Shown in pieces: positions 14,372-23,096 of a DNA stretch of 64,000 bases (the stretch's first letter is position 1; each line of letters opens with the position of its first letter). The DNA lies in IMG/VR virus record IMGVR_UViG_3300009702_000016, positions 100,032-164,031 of that record; one strand, written 5' to 3'. The DNA is from a virus. The position numbers were made by a program, and so were the translations under genes. The notes below the pieces were generated by a model. That model did no database searches and was not told the origin of the DNA. It worked only from the letters and a program-made list of their open reading frames with translations.

Positions 14372-16149
14372 TGGGCCGTCTCAGGGAAATATTCAAGATT
14401 GCGAACGGAAAGCTTCCTAGTCAGAACTCCGCATACGTAAAGTTGCGAGGTATTGCCTATCCCATCGATGTATTCCTTTCTGGGTCTCTTCGGTTCGCTA
14501 GAAAGATTGGAAGTCCGCTACCGATTTGGCTTCCTGATAATCAGACTACTCTAGCTTCCGATGCTTCCCTCAGCAGCGACCAGATCTCTCTTTCGCGTCC
14601 TCTGTCTTGGTTCACACTGGGAAGTAAGGTCGTTATTGGCGAGAACTTCTACACGTTTGTTGATGACATCTTGGATGAAGGTCTCACGCTGTCCTTGACG
14701 GATAAGACTACTTTGTCTTATGCAGCTGGATCTACAGTGGACCTTTATGGCCATCCTTTAGAGATCAACGGTACCTTTCCCTATCTGAGCGATCTTCCTC
14801 CGCTTCCAGATGAGTTTGTCCACGATCTTGTTCCTCGATCTTCTGTTGTTGCTTTGGCGGATACGAACCAGGTTCTCTCCGGGGAGCCAACGATTGACGA
14901 TGTTTTGGCTGTTGCAGGGGATCGTGTTCTTCTTCTGAATCAGGCTGATCCTACAGAGAATGGTATTTGGGAGGTTTCAGTATTTGGGTGGACCCGACCT
15001 TCAGACTTTTCTCCCGGTACTCATGCAAGCAAGGCACACGTCTTCGTCCTCGGGGGAACGGTTTACGCTGTGTCCTCTTGGGTGTGCACAGCGTCATCGT
15101 CCTTGGACACCATCGACACTGACCCTCTTACGTGGTCTAGGTTTTCAAACGTCACAACTTTTGTGGTACACAGCGAGTACTTTATCTACCCAGGAGATGA
15201 GATAAATTACGGGTTTTCTGACTACAGGGTGGCTGAGGCATTAGATGTAGGGACTACCACAGATGGTAGGACCACCTACCAGATTACGATTGATCTGGGG
15301 ATTCCTGCTACCCTTACTGATGGGGCATCTGACCAGGTGTACTTGAGGGCATACCCTGCTTATGCATCGACCCCACGTCCCCTTCCTAAGATCCCAATGA
15401 CAAACAGTACGATTGGACCCTTCCTGTACGATAGAGTTAGTGGGAGCTTTTTTGAAGATCTGTACGTGGAAGAAGTGGACGTTGTGAACTTGCACAGCTC
15501 TTCCGGGGATATCACATCCCGAACATTAGACGCGGGGAAGAACAGTCTTGTTTATTCCATCCCCCTTTCTTCTGATTCCTTTCTTTTCTGGGATAAGACT
15601 CGTGGAAGCCTAAACTACAGTCGGTCACTACAGACCTTCGTTGCTTTTACGGACACGAAGGGTAAGTTCCACATGTACTTTGAGTGTGTTCCTAAGATGG
15701 CCCACACAGCAGGGTTTGAGGGATGGAGAGTCAAGGTAAAACCTGACAGGGATGTTCATATGGTGGTGGAGTTGGAGCCTAATCCACTTCCAGACGCTAT
15801 TCCTCCAGCTACTCGAAGAGGTACGTCCCTCACAGGGGGTCTTGAAACCTACGTAAACATTGATTTCCCCGAGGGAAGTGACCCCATCTCTAGGATACAT
15901 GTGTCTTTTGACTCTGAGATCGTATCAGGAGACTATCACGAAGGGACTCGTATTGACATGGGAAGTTGGGAAACCCGTGGGGTACCGTCTCTCTCCTTCA
16001 TTTCACATGCTACCATCGCTAAGGTTGTTGGGGGACATGTTTGGGCTTCGGGATCCGCTATGGCTAAGCCTTATTGGTTACGTCTAGCGTATCTAAAAGT
16101 GCAATCAGACTTGTATGCTAGATTTAATGGCGGCCTACTTTCTACTTAA
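14371..16149 (+). CDS. putative baseplate/tail structural protein, 592 aa
   Basis: The GTG start at 14371 overlaps the preceding TAG. Residues about 165-225 (VVALADTNQVLSGEPTIDD ... GDRVLLLNQADPTENGIWEV) match the recurring phage tail-protein phrase 'SGxxTIDGxxxxxGDRVLVxxQxxxxxNGIYxV'. The remainder is a series of beta-rich domains with no enzymatic motif. It heads a run of five similar beta-rich genes (14371-20906), supporting a baseplate or fibre module. The exact protein in a reference myovirus cannot be named. Confidence 0.6.
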   Translation: MGRLREIFKIANGKLPSQNSAYVKLRGIAYPIDVFLSGSLRFARKIGSPLPIWLPDNQTTLASDASLSSDQISLSRPLSWFTLGSKVVIGENFYTFVDDILDEGLTLSLTDKTTLSYAAGSTVDLYGHPLEINGTFPYLSDLPPLPDEFVHDLVPRSSVVALADTNQVLSGEPTIDDVLAVAGDRVLLLNQADPTENGIWEVSVFGWTRPSDFSPGTHASKAHVFVLGGTVYAVSSWVCTASSSLDTIDTDPLTWSRFSNVTTFVVHSEYFIYPGDEINYGFSDYRVAEALDVGTTTDGRTTYQITIDLGIPATLTDGASDQVYLRAYPAYASTPRPLPKIPMTNSTIGPFLYDRVSGSFFEDLYVEEVDVVNLHSSSGDITSRTLDAGKNSLVYSIPLSSDSFLFWDKTRGSLNYSRSLQTFVAFTDTKGKFHMYFECVPKMAHTAGFEGWRVKVKPDRDVHMVVELEPNPLPDAIPPATRRGTSLTGGLETYVNIDFPEGSDPISRIHVSFDSEIVSGDYHEGTRIDMGSWETRGVPSLSFISHATIAKVVGGHVWASGSAMAKPYWLRLAYLKVQSDLYARFNGGLLST

Positions 16150-16161
16150 CTAGGACTACTC

Positions 16162-18429
16162 ATGCGTAGAATATTACTAGCTGCTCCGGTCTCCATAGAC
16201 CTGTTGAATTTCGAACGAGAAGCGTTTATCGACGAAATTCTTAATAGGACACGTCTGCTGTTTGCTAGCTATGATCCCGCTCTTGGTCGGTTCGGTATCG
16301 TAGACAAGGATGACCCTAAAACTGCGCTGTCCGGTGACACTTCACGTTCCTTTGTGGTATCCGTGAATGCGACAGATTCTACCGCCATCGATGTGAGTGG
16401 AGGAACTGCTGTTTTTTCAACGGGAGAGGTGCTTGTGCTGGACACCGGGGTGGAGCGTCGTTCCGTTCCCGGAGGCATCGGTACGACGAGCGTAGTCTAC
16501 CTAGAGTTCTCGGAATTGGAGACAGCTACCCGCCTAACACGATGGGATACGCCAGCCAACACGATGGTTGACTTCTTGGCCTCCTCCGCAGACTACATCA
16601 AAGTGGATCTGAAGAGTACCTATGACGCGCTAACGATTGCCGAGAAGGACCTTACAATCCCTCTTGCAGTGGTCTCCGTTCAGGAAGTTGTTACGGGAGT
16701 TGGAACAGCTTCGACGCTTGTCGTTGACCATACGACTACTCAGTTGAGTGTGAACCGCCCTTGGTTTAGCCCTGTGGACATCGAGCACAGAAGCTACCAT
16801 GGATCGGGGGTTGCCTCTACAAGCAACCCTCATGCGATTTCGTTGAACGACGTATCTGCTTCGAGCACCCAGACGCTGTTCCAGATCCAGTTAGATCACG
16901 GAATGATTGTTTCGAAGGACAAGTCCCTCGCAAAGGTTCCTGGAAAGCTGTGCGTGGAGACCATCCTTGAGGCCGCGATTACTGAGGATACGACAGGGTC
17001 GGTTACAGGCATCGTGGGAGGTTATTGGTTCGCTACTTCTAACTTCCCCACGCTTGTGATTAGGGCTACTGATACTTCCACTGGTTTTGACTACGCTCCT
17101 CTTCAGATCAAGAGGACAAACAAGGTTTTCCTCCTTCCTAGTGATCAGTACGTTTCAGGAACCGACATTGAGGTAACGTATCTTACTACAGATGCCGCCG
17201 AGCCTTCCACCGCAACGCCCATAACTAGCCTGTCTTTCAAGCAGGTTGGGGATCGAGAGACAGTTATCTCCGAAGGCTTGGTGGTCAACTCGATCACTGC
17301 GGACACCCTGTCCTTTTCGGATGCGGGTCCTGTTCCTCAGCGTTTCATCGTTTACATGAACTCCTCCGGTGAGTTCAAGCGCTATCCTCAGACTTGTGCT
17401 TCCTACGTCAAGCTGTCCTCTATCGGAACAACACCACAGTCTTTCACTCAGGATTTACTGGGTGCCGCTCCTCTTAAGCTTGCTCTTCAGGGAGCCGTTC
17501 CTTCTCCCACACTGACAGTCACTGTTCAGGTTTCTGGATTGGACCAGAATGGGTCCACTATCAGTGAGGATGTGACATTTACTGACGCTACTTGGACGGA
17601 CAATGCGGCAGGTACCTGTACGGAAGAGCCTCAGCAATTCGCTTATACAATCAATACCTTCACTTCGGTCTTCAACTACATTGTAACGACAAACATAGAC
17701 TCTGGTCCTGCGGCCTCGCTTGCTATTTACGGTGACATCACTCCTGAGCTAACACCGGAGCTTGCGGACATCCTCCCTGTTGTTGATATTCTGTGGGATG
17801 GACTTCAGGTTTGTGAGCTTGAGGATATCCGCCCCATCAACACTCAGATGTCTCTTCCTAGAGTTACGAAGTATTCCGGGTCTTCCGTGGCTTCTGCGGA
17901 GGGAACGTTAGTGTACACGGCAGGTTCCTTGTTCAATCATTGGGTGGAAGACTTTGATCAGCCTAAGTTCATCACGAACAAATGGTCTGACGATGCAGCA
18001 GACACGCTAGCCGGAAGTGTCGCCTTTCCTCCATTTGACACCAAGATGCGAAAGATTTTTGATGGCTTAGACCTGCGCGATGTCTACGTGAGCAAGCCGA
18101 TTGCCGTCAGGCCGCACCTCGATGCGCCAGTGGCTCTAAGGTTTATCCCTATCGAGCCTGGTCGCGATTTTAAGCTGTACGCACGCTACTTTGATGGGAC
18201 CGCTCTTTGGTCTCCATGGTTGGATTCTGGAAGCATGTTTATGCCTCCCTACAAGGTATCTCTGACTGGGGCTGTGACTCCTCTCGTGAAGTGGCAGATG
18301 GCTGTTTCTGGTCAGTGCAAGGGCATGATTATTGTCTATGTCGTTGACTCCGTTCCTGGGGCCGGTGGTGGTCTTCCTCCTGAGTTCGCCTGGGACGTTG
18401 GTGTCTGGGACGATGGTGCTTTCTCTTGA
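16162..18429 (+). CDS. putative baseplate/fibre structural protein, 755 aa
   Basis: A large protein without charged low-complexity regions. The N-terminal helical segment (SIDLLNFEREAFIDEILNR) is followed by a beta domain (about 60-105: AIDVSGGTAVFSTGEVLVLD) of the type found in tail fibre and baseplate proteins, then several beta-sandwich-like domains. The C-terminal part (DFKLYARYFDGTALWSPWLD) looks like a ligand-binding beta domain. It is preceded by AGGA and is 12 bases after the previous stop. No specific homologue is recognised. Confidence 0.6.
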   Translation: MRRILLAAPVSIDLLNFEREAFIDEILNRTRLLFASYDPALGRFGIVDKDDPKTALSGDTSRSFVVSVNATDSTAIDVSGGTAVFSTGEVLVLDTGVERRSVPGGIGTTSVVYLEFSELETATRLTRWDTPANTMVDFLASSADYIKVDLKSTYDALTIAEKDLTIPLAVVSVQEVVTGVGTASTLVVDHTTTQLSVNRPWFSPVDIEHRSYHGSGVASTSNPHAISLNDVSASSTQTLFQIQLDHGMIVSKDKSLAKVPGKLCVETILEAAITEDTTGSVTGIVGGYWFATSNFPTLVIRATDTSTGFDYAPLQIKRTNKVFLLPSDQYVSGTDIEVTYLTTDAAEPSTATPITSLSFKQVGDRETVISEGLVVNSITADTLSFSDAGPVPQRFIVYMNSSGEFKRYPQTCASYVKLSSIGTTPQSFTQDLLGAAPLKLALQGAVPSPTLTVTVQVSGLDQNGSTISEDVTFTDATWTDNAAGTCTEEPQQFAYTINTFTSVFNYIVTTNIDSGPAASLAIYGDITPELTPELADILPVVDILWDGLQVCELEDIRPINTQMSLPRVTKYSGSSVASAEGTLVYTAGSLFNHWVEDFDQPKFITNKWSDDAADTLAGSVAFPPFDTKMRKIFDGLDLRDVYVSKPIAVRPHLDAPVALRFIPIEPGRDFKLYARYFDGTALWSPWLDSGSMFMPPYKVSLTGAVTPLVKWQMAVSGQCKGMIIVYVVDSVPGAGGGLPPEFAWDVGVWDDGAFS

Positions 18430-18441
18430 TCCCGGTATTCT

Positions 18442-19473
18442 ATGTCTAATCGTATCGTACTTAATAGCAATGAGATTGCCACCAACGAGGATGTCCAGAG
18501 TGCCCAAGACTGGCTGTCTCGTGACCTTAGTCGTGTTCTAGAGGGACTTACATTTGGTTCGTTAGACCATAAGCCTTCATCGGGATTCGAAGGCGGTGCG
18601 ATTGTATCTGGACTCGAAGTTAGTTTGTCTTCCTCAAACTTGACTGCTGTCATATCTCCCGGTGTTGCTGTTTTCTTTGATGAGTCAGTCGACACAACGA
18701 AAGATAGTCCCTACAAGATAGGGACACTCACAAGCCCTCAGACTGTCACCCTAAAGCCAGCTTCTCCGGTGTCTCGTTGGGACCTCATAGAGATTTCTCT
18801 AGGGGAAGTGACAACCTCTGAGATTAGAAGGGTAAAGGGACCCTCTGGATTCACTGATACATCAGTTCCTAAGGTAGTCACTAGGTCCATCACGGCCAGA
18901 GTCCGCCAAGGTGAAGCTTTTTTTCAGACTTTGCCTGTCATAACCTTGGCTGGATATCTTCCTCTTGCAGGATTAAAGGTTACCGTTGGGGCATCTACGC
19001 TAAGTAATAGCGTACCAATTGATTTCCGTAAGATGGCAAGTAACTTCTCCCCAAGTGCTTCCTATACTGAGCCGTTTGGTTTGGATGGATTTTCTAGGCC
19101 TGTGTCTTTCCGTGTCAAAGAGGACAACTTTACTGTATCCACTTCCAGAAATACAGCTATAATCGGACAGTATCGGGGACCCGTAGCCTCTTCGTTGTCC
19201 ATCTCTGCCCTCGGTCTAGCTACGGAGCTTACTGAGTCTCCGCTGGTAACCCTTGACGATTCTTCTCCTGACAGTTTTCCGGCTTCTTCTTGGCGGTACT
19301 TGTACGCCTATCGTCCCTCTTTTTTGTGCGGTTATACTTCCCTGTGTTTCTCTCCGGTACCTCCCAGAGTTCCTGGCTCTTCTGGCTTTGGTCCAGTTGA
19401 TAGTATACGTCCTTCGTCTGCTTTTAGTCCCCCTGCTCCGTTCAATCCAGCAGAGTTGATAGGTGTTGGGTAA
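18442..19473 (+). CDS. putative baseplate/fibre protein, 343 aa
   Basis: The N-terminal helical segment (NEDVQSAQDWLSRDLSRVLEGL) is followed by a beta domain with the phrase GLEVSLSSSNLTAVISPGVAVFFD and PVSRWDLIEISLGE, a pattern (value at a default, 'xxRWDLI') common in phage baseplate or tail-fibre attachment proteins. The C-terminal 60 residues are Pro/Ser/Phe-rich. It lies 12 bases after the previous gene and 9 bases before the next, so it is co-transcribed. Structural function is inferred. Confidence 0.6.
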   Translation: MSNRIVLNSNEIATNEDVQSAQDWLSRDLSRVLEGLTFGSLDHKPSSGFEGGAIVSGLEVSLSSSNLTAVISPGVAVFFDESVDTTKDSPYKIGTLTSPQTVTLKPASPVSRWDLIEISLGEVTTSEIRRVKGPSGFTDTSVPKVVTRSITARVRQGEAFFQTLPVITLAGYLPLAGLKVTVGASTLSNSVPIDFRKMASNFSPSASYTEPFGLDGFSRPVSFRVKEDNFTVSTSRNTAIIGQYRGPVASSLSISALGLATELTESPLVTLDDSSPDSFPASSWRYLYAYRPSFLCGYTSLCFSPVPPRVPGSSGFGPVDSIRPSSAFSPPAPFNPAELIGVG

Positions 19474-19482
19474 GCACTCTAC

Positions 19483-19989
19483 ATGGGGGCCTTTCTCACG
19501 TACACGGACTCCGTGTCTTCGACAACTAAAATTCGTCCCTCTGTGAAGTCTGGCGGGTTCACTCGGCAGATCTATCTGGCAGAAGCTCCCAGCACTCCTC
19601 CCTCCGCTTCTTCCGCTACAGGAGGAGAGATTATTGATCCCAACTCTTCTATTGTGTCCTCCATTCTCGTAAACCCAAGAGATCTGCTAGTTGGGGCACC
19701 ACACCCTATGTCAGCTACCATGGTCCGGGTGGATGTTCGTCTTCGCTCCTCTTCCTCCTTTCCGGTGGGAACGCTCCACACTTTCCGGTTCCGTTTGGTT
19801 TATGCCGGTTCATCTGACGAATCTGTTCTTGATATTAGAAGGCTTGATTCCGGCGAGGTTGTTAGCTTCATGGTTGACATCCCTCTGCCTGAGACGTCCT
19901 ACAAATCACTGATAGTAGACACTGACTCCACTGCGGTTTCTGGTAACATTATTACCTTACGCGCCGTTGGCTTTTTCGAGGCCGTCTGA
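19483..19989 (+). CDS. beta-rich hypothetical structural protein, 168 aa
   Basis: Not recognised. After a Ser/Thr/Pro-rich N-terminal part, the C-terminal 100 residues form a compact beta-sandwich-like sequence (MVRVDVRLRSSSSFPVGTLH ... IITLRAVGFFEAV). It is embedded between two baseplate/fibre-type genes and coupled to the next by TGATG. It could be a small wedge, adaptor or decoration protein. Confidence 0.55.
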   Translation: MGAFLTYTDSVSSTTKIRPSVKSGGFTRQIYLAEAPSTPPSASSATGGEIIDPNSSIVSSILVNPRDLLVGAPHPMSATMVRVDVRLRSSSSFPVGTLHTFRFRLVYAGSSDESVLDIRRLDSGEVVSFMVDIPLPETSYKSLIVDTDSTAVSGNIITLRAVGFFEAV

Positions 19990-20906
19990 TGACACAGACC
20001 AGAATTTGGAACTACGGTGACACCTTTACTTCGTTCAGGGGAAGCTCTGCTTTGGGTGAGCTTCATTCCCCGGGTGTCTTCTCTGGTTATGACTTGTCTG
20101 TCACTGACGTAGACAAAGTTGAGGTGAGCACGGGCTTTCTGCTACTCCCTAGTGGAATCTTGGTAGGGGAAGACGTTGCTCTAGAGTTCATCATAAACCC
20201 TCTTCCTGCGGCTGCGACGACCTACACACTGACAGTGCGCCACACTGATTCAGATGTGATTGGAGGCCAGGCAGCCGTTTATGCAATGGAAGTAGGTGAG
20301 CTTGCTCCCGCTGATATCTCTGACGGAATACCCATCGCTTACATCCATCACCCTGGCGGAGCGGTGGCCTTAGATGCCTCACAGATCGTCCCTGTTCGAA
20401 AGGTATTGGACTCCGCATCTGACGCTGTTTCTATTGATCCTACTTCCTTCCTGGCACCTTTCTCGTCAGCATGGGTTGTCGACACGCTTGGGACAGACAC
20501 TTCCGTTACAAGTAGTTACGACGGTGCCGCCACTGTGTACTCCAGCGTCTCGACAGGAGGTGCTTCTCCTCTTGTCCCTCCCTTTTTTGAGACGTCCGTA
20601 ATGGTAATCCCCATCGAAGCAAAGGCGTTTCGTCCGAGGTCTTTCTCCGTTCGTTCTCGCATTGCTACCATCAACTCTAGCCTTGTGGTTTCTGCCATGG
20701 ATACGGATGGAAATCCTGTTTCTTTGTCTTCCTCTACAATTAGTGGCCCTTCTGCTGTGTTTTCGGCCTCTACAGTTACTGTTGACTCCTCTTCGGGGGT
20801 ATTTACTGAGGGAGATTTGTACACTCTTGTTCTAGAGTTTAGAACCCCTCAGTCTGAATCCATCGACATTCAGTCTTTCACGGTCATCTATGACCCACTT
20901 CCTTAG
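19989..20906 (+). CDS. putative baseplate/fibre protein, 305 aa
   Basis: The protein is beta-rich. The N-terminal domain (VEVSTGFLLLPSGILVGEDV ... YTLTVRHTD) resembles that of the 18442 protein in order of features: a domain that sets a default value, then a strand ending in a 'pIAYIHHPGG' loop. The C-terminal half is a Ser/Thr-rich beta domain (FRPRSFSVRSRIATINSSLV). It is the last gene of the beta-rich block; the following gene is of a different, soluble type. Structural role is inferred. Confidence 0.6.
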   Translation: MTQTRIWNYGDTFTSFRGSSALGELHSPGVFSGYDLSVTDVDKVEVSTGFLLLPSGILVGEDVALEFIINPLPAAATTYTLTVRHTDSDVIGGQAAVYAMEVGELAPADISDGIPIAYIHHPGGAVALDASQIVPVRKVLDSASDAVSIDPTSFLAPFSSAWVVDTLGTDTSVTSSYDGAATVYSSVSTGGASPLVPPFFETSVMVIPIEAKAFRPRSFSVRSRIATINSSLVVSAMDTDGNPVSLSSSTISGPSAVFSASTVTVDSSSGVFTEGDLYTLVLEFRTPQSESIDIQSFTVIYDPLP

Positions 20907-20915
20907 AGATTTTCC

Positions 20916-21401
20916 ATGATCAGTATTCTTAAGTTTTTCGAAAACAGCAACTACAAAGGAGGCAGCGGTAGTGAGAACGAAAACAAGGTAATCAGCCGTA
21001 CTCTGCTAAAGATTGCTGTTGTATCTCGTCATCACAGCCAGAAGCACCCAGAGAAGACGCCGAAGCACGGAGAGCTTTGGAAGTGTCGTATTGTTAAGGA
21101 GATTTCGTCCGGGCAAAACCGTGGATGCTTCATTGTAGAGCCCATTGAAAAGATTGACGACCAATCCATCGTTCATCTGATCCCTGGATGGTATGATACC
21201 AAGGTTGTCAACGGTAGGATGGTTATTGTTCCTAGGAAGCAAGGTGTAAACTGGATTCTTCCTCTGACTCACAAAAGAATGTTATCTGAAGAGCATAAGG
21301 CCTATTGTGTTCTTGTTTTGTTGGATGAGTTGCCTATGGCAGATGTTCCTTCCAACATCCCAATGCCAAAGACCGAAGCAGACGCTAACGAAGACGTGTA
21401 G
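20916..21401 (+). CDS. hypothetical soluble protein, 161 aa
   Basis: Not recognised. The N-terminal 30 residues are Gly/Ser/Asn-rich. Residues 30-140 form a basic folded domain with strands around KCRIVKEISSGQNRGCFIVE and VNGRMVIVPRKQGVNWILPL. The C-terminus is acidic (TEADANEDV). Lys, His and Arg content with a small beta core could suit nucleic-acid binding, but there is no diagnostic motif. Confidence 0.6.
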   Translation: MISILKFFENSNYKGGSGSENENKVISRTLLKIAVVSRHHSQKHPEKTPKHGELWKCRIVKEISSGQNRGCFIVEPIEKIDDQSIVHLIPGWYDTKVVNGRMVIVPRKQGVNWILPLTHKRMLSEEHKAYCVLVLLDELPMADVPSNIPMPKTEADANEDV

Positions 21402-21412
21402 AAGGAGATATG

Positions 21413-21829
21413 ATGGAAAAGACTGCCAGTGACAAACAAATTTCAGAGGAGGCAATGGCTAAGCTTCGGCTTAAGCTTGAGGAGTTCACTCCTTCTCTGC
21501 TGTCGTTGTTCAAGAGCCCTGAGATTGTATCCAGGCTTGAGGACTATGTGAAGCTGTTGGTTGCTGCCATCAAGGAACCTAATCTTATGCACGCACGAAT
21601 GGCACTTGGTCAGATGCTGTCAACAGCGGACAAGAACAAGGAAGCTGCAAAGGACCCTGCTAAGATATCAGAACAGATCAGGCTTCTTGTAAACCCAATG
21701 TTCGAGGCTGTAGTTAGCGCTGTTGGACGGAAGATGGTAGCGTCGGCTTCCCTACGTAGGCGCCTTGCTCGTGTCAGGTCTTCAGTTAGAAAACTAGCAG
21801 GCCTTAGAGATCTTGTTGGGGCTTTGTAG
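21413..21829 (+). CDS. helical hypothetical protein, 138 aa
   Basis: The site GAAGGAGA (21401-21408) precedes two adjacent ATGs at 21410 and 21413; the second gives the better spacing. The protein is all-helical with Lys/Glu-rich N-terminal heptads and a strongly basic C-terminus (SLRRRLARVRSSVRKLAGLRD). Similar basic 'RxLARxxxSxxxLA' helices end several unknown proteins of the tail module. No family is recognised. The stop overlaps the next GTG start (TAGTG). Confidence 0.6.
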   Translation: MEKTASDKQISEEAMAKLRLKLEEFTPSLLSLFKSPEIVSRLEDYVKLLVAAIKEPNLMHARMALGQMLSTADKNKEAAKDPAKISEQIRLLVNPMFEAVVSAVGRKMVASASLRRRLARVRSSVRKLAGLRDLVGAL

Positions 21830-22104
21830 TGTACAAGTACGGAATCATTAAGTATGAGAATGCTTCCCCTGGGTCTCCCGTTCGATACGTAGAAGGGTCC
21901 ATCGGAAAGCCTGGTGTGATCCTTGAGGCTCGGGGACCTCACGAAGTGAACGCTGTCCTTGTCCGTGTTAAGGGAACGATGGGCTACGTGGAGTACAAGC
22001 CCCCTTCTCCACTTTCTCCTTCCTCCTCCCAGACTAGTGGAAGTGCTTCTTCCATCCACATTCGATCTGACATTTCTGCGAAGGCGGGCCTTACTATTTT
22101 ATGA
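21829..22104 (+). CDS. hypothetical protein, 91 aa
   Basis: Not recognised. The GTG start overlaps the preceding TAG. The N-terminal 60 residues form a small beta-type domain (YKYGIIKYENASPGSPVRYV ... VNAVLVRVKGTMGYVEYK), followed by a Ser/Pro-rich linker and a short C-terminal helix. It is coupled by ATGA to the next gene. Confidence 0.55.
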   Translation: MYKYGIIKYENASPGSPVRYVEGSIGKPGVILEARGPHEVNAVLVRVKGTMGYVEYKPPSPLSPSSSQTSGSASSIHIRSDISAKAGLTIL

Positions 22105-22727
22105 ATCATGAGGATATGACGGAGCTTGCGGAGTCTCTCAACAGGAAGCTTAAGCTCGTTGGGTTGGAGCACACTTACGCTCGTGTCAAGCCTTTGTCCT
22201 CTGGGGAGTATGAGGTGAGGGTTGTCGTACACCCCGACGAAGAGAGTTACCTTCCTGACCTTCCTTCTTCTGTGGTTACCTCACCCTGGGTAGAAACTTC
22301 TAACAGTAACTCTCCTTATCTTAAGATTACACCGAGAACCCCACTACCAAAAACAGATGATTTTGGTTTCTACCCAAGCTGGAGCCGTCGTAACACAGAC
22401 GGTCCTGCGCTTTCCCCTGACGTGAACCCTGCAGCCTCTGGCCTTCGTAGAATTCCTGAACTTCAGGACCTAGTTAGAGTATCCTCTATGAATAACGACC
22501 TAAAATCTCGTATATCTCATGTCATCAACTCGCTAACTGCCGCATCCAGGCTGCAAAAGGTGGCTTTGGCAGGAAGCGGGTACGCGAAGGAGTCGGAGCA
22601 TCTGATATCCGAGCTTCTGGAGCAGTTTGTGTCCGATGGGTATACCGGGAGGCACAAAATCGTCAGGTTGGTCAAGGCTCTAAAGAAGGCTATGCAGAGT
22701 GATGGCTATTCCTTCATGGGAGATTGA
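22101..22727 (+). CDS. hypothetical protein, 208 aa
   Basis: Not recognised. It has an alpha/beta N-terminal domain of about 70 residues (LNRKLKLVGLEHTYARVKPL; YEVRVVVHPDEE), a Pro/Ser/Asn-rich linker, and a C-terminal helical domain (residues about 125-208) that is Lys/Leu/Ser-rich. Start by ATGA overlap. The next gene begins 3 bases after the stop. No catalytic pattern is seen. Confidence 0.6.
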   Translation: MNHEDMTELAESLNRKLKLVGLEHTYARVKPLSSGEYEVRVVVHPDEESYLPDLPSSVVTSPWVETSNSNSPYLKITPRTPLPKTDDFGFYPSWSRRNTDGPALSPDVNPAASGLRRIPELQDLVRVSSMNNDLKSRISHVINSLTAASRLQKVALAGSGYAKESEHLISELLEQFVSDGYTGRHKIVRLVKALKKAMQSDGYSFMGD

Positions 22728-22730
22728 TAA

Positions 22731-23081
22731 ATGTTGGAGAATCGTCCACAGACTTCTATACCGGGTCTCATCATCGCATGGCGTATTGATAAGTATCTTG
22801 CAGAACTAAAGGAGAATGAGAAGGAGAAGACGGCTTTTGTTGGTGTCGATTTTAGTTCCATTTCTGAGAGCGACGTTACTGCGAAAGACATCTATAGAGC
22901 ACAGTACGAGTGGGGACCTACCGCTTTGACTCGCCTGGTTACTGATCGGCGTGTTGCTTTGTGCACACTACTTAGGAAACTTGTGAAATCTTTGACTCCT
23001 GAGCTGGAGTCCTATCGGATGTACGAATATTGGGGTGACGTTATTTCGTCACCTACGATTGTGTACATTGATTACCCTTGA
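22731..23081 (+). CDS. hypothetical protein, 116 aa
   Basis: Not recognised. It is a soluble alpha/beta protein with a charged helix (IDKYLAELKENEKEKTAFVG) and a C-terminal segment of Tyr, Trp and Ile (YEYWGDVISSPTIVYIDYP). It lies directly upstream of the SNF2-type helicase gene with a 15-base gap, so it may be expressed with it. Confidence 0.55.
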   Translation: MLENRPQTSIPGLIIAWRIDKYLAELKENEKEKTAFVGVDFSSISESDVTAKDIYRAQYEWGPTALTRLVTDRRVALCTLLRKLVKSLTPELESYRMYEYWGDVISSPTIVYIDYP

Positions 23082-23096
23082 GCGTAGGGACTTGGG